Assembly: GCF_028435365.1 (NCBI RefSeq)
Contig: NZ_JAGTJJ010000020.1
Span: forward strand, 1-64,000
Reading direction: 5' to 3'
DNA length: 64,000 bases
Source: Polyangium jinanense
GTDB lineage: Bacteria; Myxococcota; Polyangia; Polyangiales; Polyangiaceae
In this document: positions 8,663 through 15,672 of the stretch, piece by piece
Layout: every line of letters begins with the position of its first letter
How positions within the stretch are numbered: position 1 is the first letter of the stretch
Notes under the pieces: generated by a model
The model's input: the letters and a program-made list of their open reading frames with translations, nothing else
What the model was told of the DNA's origin: nothing
The model's database searches: none
Translations under genes and position numbers: made by a program

Positions 8663-10357
8663 ATGGACAAAATTCTCGAAGCGTACGTCGCTGACTTTGC
8701 CGAGGACTTCAACCTGGCCACGAGCACCCCGCCGCTGCTGTTTGAGCATTTCGTAAACTACTGCGCGATTGCGCCTGAACTGATGGACCCGCTCGATTTG
8801 GCGGATATTCACGTCGCCGGGGGTGGGGATACTGCTATCGATGGTGTCGCCATTATAGTGAATGATCGTCTCATCACTTCGCCTGAGCAACTCGACGATG
8901 TCGCTCGCCTTCGCGGGCGCTTGGAAGTGAGCTTCGTATTCACACAGGCAAAGATGGGAACGAAATTTAACGCTGCCGAGATTGGTAGCTTTCTATTCGG
9001 CGTAAAGGAGTTCTTTAACCCGTCGAGCGCACTACCGTCGAATAAGGCGATCTCACAACGACGGGGACTGGCTGATAAACTGTTTGCGAAAAGTATTAAC
9101 TTTCGCCGTAACCCCGAGCTGCGCTTGTTTTATGCTACAACTGGCGAATGGCTTGGTGATGCGACCGTTCAAGCTCGTGTCGATGCCGAATTGGCCCAGC
9201 TTCGCTCTTTGCACCTGTTCTCCAGTGTTGAGTTTAAGCCTCTTGACGCCACGGGCATAAAGGCGAAGTACAAGAACCAGAAGCGCAGACTGGTCCAGGA
9301 GATTGAATTTGAGCGCCATGCTATAATCCCGCGCCTCGAAGGCGTGGCGGTGGCGTATATTGGTATTCTTTCTGCGCAAGAATACCTGAAGCTAATCACG
9401 GCGCCTGATAATCGCCTCAATAAGGCTGTGTTCTACGAGAATATTCGGGATTTTCAGGGGGATACGCCCGTGAACACCGAGATTCAGAGCACTCTCTTGA
9501 ATGCCGAGTCGCAGTCTCTCCTTCCTATCCTGAACAATGGTGTCACGATCGTGGCGCGCAGTATCGAGCCAACCGGTACACGGTTTCGCCTCACGGACTA
9601 CCAAGTGGTCAATGGTTGTCAAACGAGTCACGCTCTGTTTTTTGCGCAGGATGAACTCAAAACGGCCGTGCATATTCCGGTTAAGCTTATTGCGACCGAA
9701 GATCCCGATATTACCGCAAGGATTATTCGCGCCACTAACCGACAGACTGAGATTAAGCCGGAGGCATTTATTGCACTGTCGCCGTTTCATAAGCAGCTCG
9801 AAGACCTGTATGAGGCAATGTCGCGTGGCGGTGTGCATCCCCTTTTCTATGAGCGGCGCTCACGGCAATACGACGGCACTTCGGTTCGCCCTCATCAGGT
9901 TGTAACGGTCGCAGCGCAAGTGGCCAGCTTCACAGCCGTATTTCTAGAGGAGCCGCATTCATGTCACCGCTATTATGGCGAGGTCATCGCGGCCTACCGA
10001 GACCGGTTGTTCAGGGAAGACCATAGCGTGCTTCCGTACTTCCTAAGTTCGTTCATTCTGTACCGGCTTGAAGGCCTTTTCCGAAACAACGTTGTGCCCG
10101 CCTACCTCCGTCCGCTTAAATATCATATTGCCATGATGACGCGCATTGGTGCGGGTGGTGGCTCCCTTCCGCCCCTCGCTAGCAAGAAAATGGATGATTA
10201 CTGCGGGGTGGTGTTGAACAAATTGTCGGACAACCGGATCTCGGCGAGCACTATCGAGGCTGCCTGCGACAAGGTCAAACAACAGCTTATGCGAGCCGGG
10301 GACGAAGCTGAATCGCCAAGAGTGCGATCGTTCACGCAGGCGTTGTTGCGCGGTTGA
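8663..10357 (+). CDS. AIPR-family (abortive infection / phage resistance) protein
   Basis: The 564-aa product carries the AIPR core: VFYENIRDFQG at 257-267, NNGVTI at 291-296 and VVNGCQTS at 315-322. The N-terminal ~120 residues show an arrangement like a PD-(D/E)xK nuclease: Glu28, Asp60 in TAIDG and QAK at 95-97 on a predicted strand. The protein may therefore be an AIPR-type effector nuclease. The ATG at 8663 has AAGGAA upstream; an earlier TTG frame (8573) lacks one. GC content is clearly lower than in the neighbours (roughly 53% by eye) and codon use differs, which points to horizontal acquisition. It stands alone, so it is probably a single-gene defence. Family is known only in outline; the activity here is inferred. 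Confidence 0.85.
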   Translation: MDKILEAYVADFAEDFNLATSTPPLLFEHFVNYCAIAPELMDPLDLADIHVAGGGDTAIDGVAIIVNDRLITSPEQLDDVARLRGRLEVSFVFTQAKMGTKFNAAEIGSFLFGVKEFFNPSSALPSNKAISQRRGLADKLFAKSINFRRNPELRLFYATTGEWLGDATVQARVDAELAQLRSLHLFSSVEFKPLDATGIKAKYKNQKRRLVQEIEFERHAIIPRLEGVAVAYIGILSAQEYLKLITAPDNRLNKAVFYENIRDFQGDTPVNTEIQSTLLNAESQSLLPILNNGVTIVARSIEPTGTRFRLTDYQVVNGCQTSHALFFAQDELKTAVHIPVKLIATEDPDITARIIRATNRQTEIKPEAFIALSPFHKQLEDLYEAMSRGGVHPLFYERRSRQYDGTSVRPHQVVTVAAQVASFTAVFLEEPHSCHRYYGEVIAAYRDRLFREDHSVLPYFLSSFILYRLEGLFRNNVVPAYLRPLKYHIAMMTRIGAGGGSLPPLASKKMDDYCGVVLNKLSDNRISASTIEAACDKVKQQLMRAGDEAESPRVRSFTQALLRG

Positions 10358-10784
10358 CAGGAAATGGCAGAAGCCCGTTGACCCTGCCGCCTCGCACGTG
10401 GCCCCACCCGCCTCTCGCCCTCGTGACGTCATGTCCTGACGCGGCGTCCTCACCTTCCGAACCGCACGCATCCGTCCCACCCCGCCGATGGTGCTGTCGG
10501 TGTTCGGCTACACTCGCGTCACTCACCCCATATTCGCCCGTCCGTCGCCCCAACGACCCCGCCTCACCTCCCCCTCGCCCCCGACCCCCGCCGCCCCAAC
10601 CTTCTCCGCTCCCGCCCCACGCCCTCGTGTCTCCAGAGACTCGGCCTCTCCCCGTCCACCCCTCGTCCCCATCCCCCCGCGTATACGTCCCCGTCGCCTT
10701 CTTGCTCGGCCTCCATTCTTGAAGACACGGCCTCGTCCAATACGCGTGCTGCAATCATGCAGCCCGACTGTACAGCCTTATACC
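10358..10784. other. Pyrimidine-rich gap without a gene
   Basis: The plus strand is strongly C/T-biased and very poor in purines from about 10380 to 10740, giving proline-rich shadow frames in several phases and none that looks coding. It contains a G-quadruplex motif on the minus strand, listed separately. It separates the AT-richer AIPR gene from the 163-aa gene. Confidence 0.6.
10570..10597 (-). other. G-quadruplex-forming motif
   Basis: On the minus strand, four G-runs of 4-5 bases are separated by loops of 4, 2 and 3 nt (plus-strand C-runs at 10570-10574, 10578-10582, 10585-10589 and 10594-10597). This meets the standard G3+N1-7 rule with room to spare. Function is unknown. Confidence 0.6.
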
Positions 10785-10803
10785 CCCCGCTTTCGGGGAG
10801 GAG
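10785..10803 (+). promoter_or_regulatory. Hairpin overlapping the Shine-Dalgarno of the 163-aa gene
   Basis: CCCCG-cttt-CGGGG (10785-10798) runs into GGAGGAG (10797-10803), the ribosome site 7 nt before the ATG at 10811. Folding would partly hide the site. This could tune translation; no ligand-binding structure is evident. Confidence 0.4.
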
Positions 10804-10810
10804 TCTTCCC

Positions 10811-11302
10811 ATGTCCGATCCCAAGCATCCCAAGCCGAATGATCAGGTCATCGACGTCTCGGACCTTGCTCTCGTCGACATCACGCCCGACCACATCAGC
10901 CGTTTGAGCAAGCTGCGCGAGGGGTATGACGTTGCCGTCAAGACCATCGTGACCGCCTCGCCTGTCGCTCTCCAGCGCGCCGGCATCCATCCGGGTGAGG
11001 TCGCGGCGCTCGCTGCGAATTGGGTCGATGTCGAGCGCATCGACGAGGTCGTGCCTGCCGTCGAGAAGCTCCTCGAGCTCCTCCATGAGACGCGCCTCAT
11101 GCGGGGCCATGAGATTGCGATGCGGCTCGGCGAGATGGCGCAACAGATCCGCCGCCGTGCCGATCGTTCTCCCGACGGCGCTGAGATCCTCGCCCCCTTC
11201 GAGGACCTGCTCGCCTACCAGTCGGGCCCCGCGCTCAAAGCCGTCGCGACCAAGGAGAAGGCGCGCGCCAACGAGGACACGCCGAGCACGCCGACCGGCT
11301 GA
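10811..11302 (+). CDS. Conserved-looking hypothetical protein, 163 aa
   Basis: The start at 10811 is set by a strong GGAGGAG ribosome site. The protein is soluble, acidic and predicted mostly helical. It has a short disordered head (SDPKHPKPND), a helix-rich body and a polar Lys/Glu/Thr tail. The middle (residues ~75-120) has heptad-like Leu/Val spacing, suggesting a helical bundle or coiled coil. There are no catalytic motifs, signal peptide or membrane segment. It converges on the biotin carboxylase gene across hairpin repeat B. I do not recognise the family. Confidence 0.7.
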   Translation: MSDPKHPKPNDQVIDVSDLALVDITPDHISRLSKLREGYDVAVKTIVTASPVALQRAGIHPGEVAALAANWVDVERIDEVVPAVEKLLELLHETRLMRGHEIAMRLGEMAQQIRRRADRSPDGAEILAPFEDLLAYQSGPALKAVATKEKARANEDTPSTPTG

Positions 11303-11338
11303 TCCTCACCCACAACCCCTCTCCACTCCGGCGTCGCG

Positions 11339-11630
11339 CCGGGGCGCTGCCCCGGACCCCGCGGGGGCTGTTCGCCCCTCGACCCGAACCAGGGCAAGCC
11401 CTGGACCATTTGGGGAAGAACTGCGCGATGCGCAGTTCTTCCCACAGGCCGGTGGCAAGACCAGGCACGGCGTTGCCCATCGAAACGTCAGCGCTGCCGT
11501 CTTGGCTGGCAGGGTCGTCTCTGTTCGATGAACTGCGCATCGCGCAGTTCATCGACCCCGAGTCCAGCGCTTGCGCTGGTCCGGGTCCAGGGGTGGACAA
11601 CCCCTGGTCGGGCCCGGGGTGAAACCCCGG
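11339..11630. repeat. Eight-hairpin dispersed repeat, copy B
   Basis: Eight stem-loops lie at 11339-11355, 11364-11378, 11389-11404, 11413-11443, 11526-11554, 11564-11579, 11587-11607 and 11614-11630. The fourth is a 14-bp stem with a GAT loop and the fifth a 13-bp stem with an ATC loop. Both are built on gaactgcgc/gcgcagttc. The ~80-bp spacer matches the reverse complement of the copy-A spacer with gaps. Like copy A, it fills the gap between two convergent genes (11302 and 11642). Short frames inside it encode artefactual peptides. Confidence 0.87.
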
Positions 11631-11641
11631 CGCTACGCTGC

Positions 11642-13147
11642 CTACCGCATCACCCGCGCCCGATGCTGCTCCACCCACGGGGACAGCCGCCCGCGGTCTT
11701 CGAGCGCCTGCCCCTCCGTCCTCCGCGACTTCATCTCCGCCCGCGCCGCCGCCACCGCAATCGCTGCGGCTAGCGTTGCCTCGTCCTCCTCGTGCACGTC
11801 CGAGTAGCCGAGCAGCGCTTCCTTGTTCTCCTCGATGAAGCCTGTCGTGTAGCGGCCTTCGACGAAGGCCGGATGCGCGAGCAGCTTCTCGTGGAACACG
11901 ATGTTCGTCTTGATGCCCGTCACCACGTATTCCGACAGCGCGCGACGCATGCGCTGGATTGCCGTCTTCCGGTCCGGCCCCCACACGCTCACCTTCGAGA
12001 TCAGCGGGTCGTAATGGCTCGGCACCGTTGCGCCTTCGTAAAAGCCGTTGTCGTCGCGCACCCACGGGCCCGCGGGCACGCGTAGCGCTTCGATCTTCCC
12101 GGGGCTCGGCAAAAAGCCGATTGGATCCTCGGCGTAGATGCGGCACTCGATCGATGCGCCTCGACGCACGATGTCCTCTTGCCGCCACGACAGCCGCTCG
12201 CCTGCGGCCACACGCACCATCTCGGAGACGAGGTCCGTCCCCGTGATCCACTCCGTGATCGGGTGCTCCACCTGCAGACGCGTGTTCATTTCGAGGAAGT
12301 AAAAACTTCCGTCTTCGCCGAGCAGGAATTCGAACGTCCCGGCCGAGAAGTAGCCGACCGAGAGCGCACCCTTCACTGCCACCTCGCCCATGCGGCGGAT
12401 GAGCTCGGGCGTTGCGACCGGGCAGGGGGTCTCTTCGACCACCTTCTGGTGGCGACGCTGGATCGAGCAGTCGCGCTCGAAGAGATGGACCATGTTGCCG
12501 TGACGATCCCCGATCACCTGGATCTCCACGTGCCGCGGCCGGAGGATCGCCTTCTCGATGTAGACCGTGGGATCCCCGAATGCGCGCGCGGCCTCGCTTT
12601 GCGCGCGCTCGAACGCGCTCGCCATCTCGTCCGCGTTGTGCACGAGGCGCATGCCCTTGCCGCCGCCGCCCATCGCCGCCTTGATCAGCACCGGGTAGCC
12701 GACGCGCTCGGCCGTCGCGCGTGCTTCCTCGACTGTGGAGGCGTCGCCGCCGGGCGTGATCGGGACGCCGGCAGCCGCCATCTTCGCGCGCGCGGCGGTC
12801 TTTGAGCCCATCGCGGCCATCGCGCGTGACGGGGGGCCGATGAAGGTGATGCCGGCGCGCTCGCAGGCTTCCGCGAACTCGCTCTTTTCCGAGAGGAAGC
12901 CGTAGCCGGGATGGATCGCGTCGGCGCCGGATTTGCGCGCGGCGTCGAGCACGCGCTCGATGTCGAGGTAGCTCTCGCGGGCGGGGGCCGGGCCGATGCA
13001 GTAGGCCTCGTCGGCGACCCTCACGTGGAGCGATTTGCGGTCGGCTTCGCTGTAGACGGCGACGGCGGCGATGCCCATCTCGTGCAGCGTGCGGATGATG
13101 CGGACGGCGATCTCGCCGCGGTTGGCGATGAGGACCTTGCGGATCAC
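11642..13147 (-). CDS. accC: Biotin carboxylase subunit of acyl-CoA carboxylase
   Basis: This enzyme performs ATP-dependent carboxylation of biotin, the first half-reaction of acetyl- or propionyl-CoA carboxylase, in the cytoplasm. The 501-aa protein starts at GTG 13147 with IRKVLIANRGEIA, the classic biotin-carboxylase N-terminus. It shows the ATP-grasp glycine loop MGGGGKGM, the EMNTRLQVEHP catalytic block and the C-terminal domain. It lacks a biotin-carrier domain, so it needs a separate BCCP, which is not in this window. A longer frame from 13234 has an unlikely Pro/Ala leader. The ~50-residue tail is longer than in E. coli AccC. Whether the acceptor is acetyl-, propionyl- or another acyl-CoA cannot be decided. 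Confidence 0.93.
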   Translation of the reverse strand: MIRKVLIANRGEIAVRIIRTLHEMGIAAVAVYSEADRKSLHVRVADEAYCIGPAPARESYLDIERVLDAARKSGADAIHPGYGFLSEKSEFAEACERAGITFIGPPSRAMAAMGSKTAARAKMAAAGVPITPGGDASTVEEARATAERVGYPVLIKAAMGGGGKGMRLVHNADEMASAFERAQSEAARAFGDPTVYIEKAILRPRHVEIQVIGDRHGNMVHLFERDCSIQRRHQKVVEETPCPVATPELIRRMGEVAVKGALSVGYFSAGTFEFLLGEDGSFYFLEMNTRLQVEHPITEWITGTDLVSEMVRVAAGERLSWRQEDIVRRGASIECRIYAEDPIGFLPSPGKIEALRVPAGPWVRDDNGFYEGATVPSHYDPLISKVSVWGPDRKTAIQRMRRALSEYVVTGIKTNIVFHEKLLAHPAFVEGRYTTGFIEENKEALLGYSDVHEEDEATLAAAIAVAAARAEMKSRRTEGQALEDRGRLSPWVEQHRARVMR

Positions 13148-13188
13148 GGACGCCACGTAGCACGGCTCGGCGGCGGGCGGGTGGGGGT

Positions 13189-13226
13189 TCGGGGCTCTGT
13201 GCGCCGAAGGCGACCCGGAGCCCCGA
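13189..13226. promoter_or_regulatory. Inverted repeat in the accC/xseA divergent gap
   Basis: TCGGGGCTC (13189-13197) and GAGCCCCGA (13218-13226) are perfect 9-bp complements 20 nt apart. They lie about 40 bp upstream of the accC start. It may be an operator or a leader hairpin; role unknown. Confidence 0.35.
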
Positions 13227-13370
13227 GCGTTCAAGGAAACCCTTTCCCTCTGGCCAGTTACGAGCTACCTCTCGCCCGCCGTGCAGCGACGCGAATCGGG
13301 CCCTGCGCTCTCTTTTCACGGGGCAGGAGACTCCGACGAGGTGGCGGCCTACCAGCCTCGGGGGAGCTCC

Positions 13371-14747
13371 ATGGAAGGCCGCGCCGCCGCGGAGGAGCCC
13401 GAGGTCCTCTCCGTGGCCGCGCTCGATCAGCGGCTTCGTCGTGTCGTCGAGGGCGCCACGCAGGACGTGCGGGTCCTCGGCGAGGTCGGAGGCTTCCGGC
13501 CGCACGCGAGCGGGCACGCGTACTTCACGCTCAAGGACGAGCGCGAGGACGCCTGCATCGACTGCGTCATGTACAAGACGGCCTCGCCGCGAGCGCGGAA
13601 GCTGCTCGCGGACGGGGCGCGCGTCGTGCTGATCGGGCGCGCGACGGTGTACGTGCCGCGGGGAAAACTCCAGTTCTCCGTGACGGATGTGCGGCCGGCC
13701 GGGCGCGGCGCGCTGCTCGAAGCGCTGGAGCGGCTCAAGCAGAAGCTCGCCGGGGAGGGGGTCTTCGCGGCCGAGAGGAAACGCGCGCTGCCCGTGGATC
13801 CGGCGGTGATCGGGGTCGTGACGAGCGGCAACGGCGCGGCCATCCACGACATCGTGACCGTGTCGTATCGGCGCGGCGCGCCGCGGATCCTGCTCGCGCG
13901 GGCGACGGTGCAAGGGCCGGGGGCCGCGCAGTCGATGGCCCGCGCGCTCGATCAGCTCGCGCGCGTGCCTGAAGTCGAGGTCGTGATCCTCGGGCGCGGC
14001 GGCGGATCGGCCGAGGATCTCTCCGCTTTCAACGACGAGGCGCTCGTCCGGAAAGTGGCGAGTTTCCCTGTGCCGGTCGTGAGCGCCGTCGGGCACGAGG
14101 TCGACGTGACGCTGACGGATCTCGCGGCGGACGCGCGTGCGGCGACGCCGTCGCAGGCCGCGGAGATGCTCGTCGCGGATCGGATGGAGCGGCGCAAGCA
14201 GCTCCGGCACCTGGTCACGCGCATGTGGCGCGCCACGCGGCAGACGATCGAGCGGCGGCGGGTCGTGGTCGACAGGCTCGCGCGGTCGATCGGCTCGCCC
14301 GCGGATCTGCTCGCGGAGCGGCAGCAGAAGCTCGACGAGCTGAACATGAAGCTCGAACGCGCGATGGAGCGGGCGACCGCGCGGCGCAAGGAAGAGCTCT
14401 CGGAGATCGAGCGGCGGCTCGGGGCGCGGCATCCACGGGCGGTGATCGCCGGGGCGCGTGCGGCGATCGGTCCGCTCGAGGTGCGGCTCGTGGCGGCGGA
14501 GCGCCGCAGGGTCGAGCGGCTCCGGACGACGCTCGGGCGGCACGCGGCGCGGCTCGATGCGCTCTCGCCGCTCGGGGTGCTCGCGCGTGGGTACGCCATC
14601 GCGACGAACGCGTCGGGGCGCGCGGTGCGGGCCGCGAAGGAGGTCGCCGTGGGCGAGTCCATCACGGTGCGGGTGCACGAGGGCGCGCTGCGCGCCGAGG
14701 TCACGGCCGTGCTCGATCCGGGGGAAGGCGAGGGGAATGATGGCTGA
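13371..14747 (+). CDS. xseA: Exodeoxyribonuclease VII large subunit
   Basis: This is the catalytic large subunit of the single-strand-specific exonuclease that degrades DNA to oligonucleotides with the small subunit XseB. The ATG at 13371 has GGGGGAG 5 nt upstream and gives 458 aa, the usual size; an upstream GTG at 13281 would add 30 atypical residues. The N-terminal OB-fold (VLGEVGGFRP...GHAYFTLKD) is followed by the nuclease core with IGVVTSGNGAAIHDI, GRGGGSAEDL and AVGHEVDVTL. A long Arg/Glu-rich coiled coil and the C-terminal LARGYAI segment complete it. xseB is not adjacent. The 3' end overlaps aroE by 8 bp, indicating coupled translation. Confidence 0.95.
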   Translation: MEGRAAAEEPEVLSVAALDQRLRRVVEGATQDVRVLGEVGGFRPHASGHAYFTLKDEREDACIDCVMYKTASPRARKLLADGARVVLIGRATVYVPRGKLQFSVTDVRPAGRGALLEALERLKQKLAGEGVFAAERKRALPVDPAVIGVVTSGNGAAIHDIVTVSYRRGAPRILLARATVQGPGAAQSMARALDQLARVPEVEVVILGRGGGSAEDLSAFNDEALVRKVASFPVPVVSAVGHEVDVTLTDLAADARAATPSQAAEMLVADRMERRKQLRHLVTRMWRATRQTIERRRVVVDRLARSIGSPADLLAERQQKLDELNMKLERAMERATARRKEELSEIERRLGARHPRAVIAGARAAIGPLEVRLVAAERRRVERLRTTLGRHAARLDALSPLGVLARGYAIATNASGRAVRAAKEVAVGESITVRVHEGALRAEVTAVLDPGEGEGNDG

Positions 14748-15672
14748 GGGAAAGGTCTTCGCCGTCCTCGGGCATCCGGTGGCGCACTCGCTCTCGCCGG
14801 TGATTCACACGGTCGCGTACGCGTCGCTCGGCCTGCCGCACGTGTACCGGGCGATCGACGTGCCGACCGCGGGCGAGCTCCTCGCGGTCGTCGACGAGGT
14901 GCGGCGGGGCGCGATCGCCGGGGCGAACGTGACCTTGCCGCACAAGCGCGCGGTGCTCGATCTCGCCGACGAGGTCGACACGAGCGCGGCCGAGCCGGGG
15001 GCGGCGAACGTGCTTTGCCGCGGCGGCGACGGCCGGCTCCGGGCCTACAACACGGACGCGGATGCCCTCGCGGACGACATCGCCGCGCTCGCGCCCGACG
15101 CATCGCGTAAGCGGGCGATGATCATCGGCGCGGGCGGGGCGGGGGTCGCGGCCGTGGCCGCGTGCAAGAAGTTGGGGTTCAAAGTGATCGCGGTGACGTC
15201 CCGCTCGTGGGCGCGGTCGGAGAACGTCGAGACGGCGCCGTCGGCCGAGCAGGTGCGGCGGATGGGGGCGTTGCCGCTGCCCTGGCCTTCGCCGGGTGAA
15301 CCCGCGCCGGACAGTTTTGCCTCGCAGGCGCTTCGGCTCCAGTGGTGGGATCTCGCGCGGGGCGCGTCACTCGTCGTGCAGGCCACGAGCGCGGGCATGC
15401 TCGGCAAGGACCCGGGCGAGTCGGTTCGGGATGTCGTTCCCTGGGACGATCTCGGAAGCGACACGTTCGCCTACGACGTCGTGTATACCCCAAGGATGAC
15501 CCCGTTCCTGCACGCCGCCGCCTCCCGTGGCCTCCGGGCCGAAGGCGGGCTCGGGATGCTCGTCAGGCAGGCCGCCCGATCGATCGTGCTCTGGACCGGG
15601 CAAGAGCCTCCGCTCGACGTGATGCGACGCGCGGCCGAGGACACGCTCGATCGCGGAGGGCACACGGTATGA
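14740..15672 (+). CDS. aroE: Shikimate 5-dehydrogenase
   Basis: This enzyme reduces 3-dehydroshikimate to shikimate with NADPH in aromatic amino-acid biosynthesis. The 310-aa protein starts at the second ATG of ATGATG at 14737-14742, after GAGGGG. It shows the substrate loop SLSP, NVTLPHK with the catalytic Lys, NTDADAL with the catalytic Asp, and the dinucleotide motif GAGGAGVAA. The region between the nucleotide fold and the C-terminal QAARSIVLWTG helix has an extra ~25-residue Pro/Ala stretch compared with E. coli AroE. It overlaps xseA upstream (8 bp) and the debranching enzyme downstream (ATGA), so the three genes probably form an operon. Confidence 0.94.
   Translation: MAEGKVFAVLGHPVAHSLSPVIHTVAYASLGLPHVYRAIDVPTAGELLAVVDEVRRGAIAGANVTLPHKRAVLDLADEVDTSAAEPGAANVLCRGGDGRLRAYNTDADALADDIAALAPDASRKRAMIIGAGGAGVAAVAACKKLGFKVIAVTSRSWARSENVETAPSAEQVRRMGALPLPWPSPGEPAPDSFASQALRLQWWDLARGASLVVQATSAGMLGKDPGESVRDVVPWDDLGSDTFAYDVVYTPRMTPFLHAAASRGLRAEGGLGMLVRQAARSIVLWTGQEPPLDVMRRAAEDTLDRGGHTV

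Noticed and set aside
11235..14678. 1,147-codon open frame antisense to accC/xseA
   Set aside because: Arg/Pro/His-rich translation typical of a high-GC shadow frame. It runs antisense to xseA, through accC in a wrong frame and through the hairpin repeat. No start site or domain.
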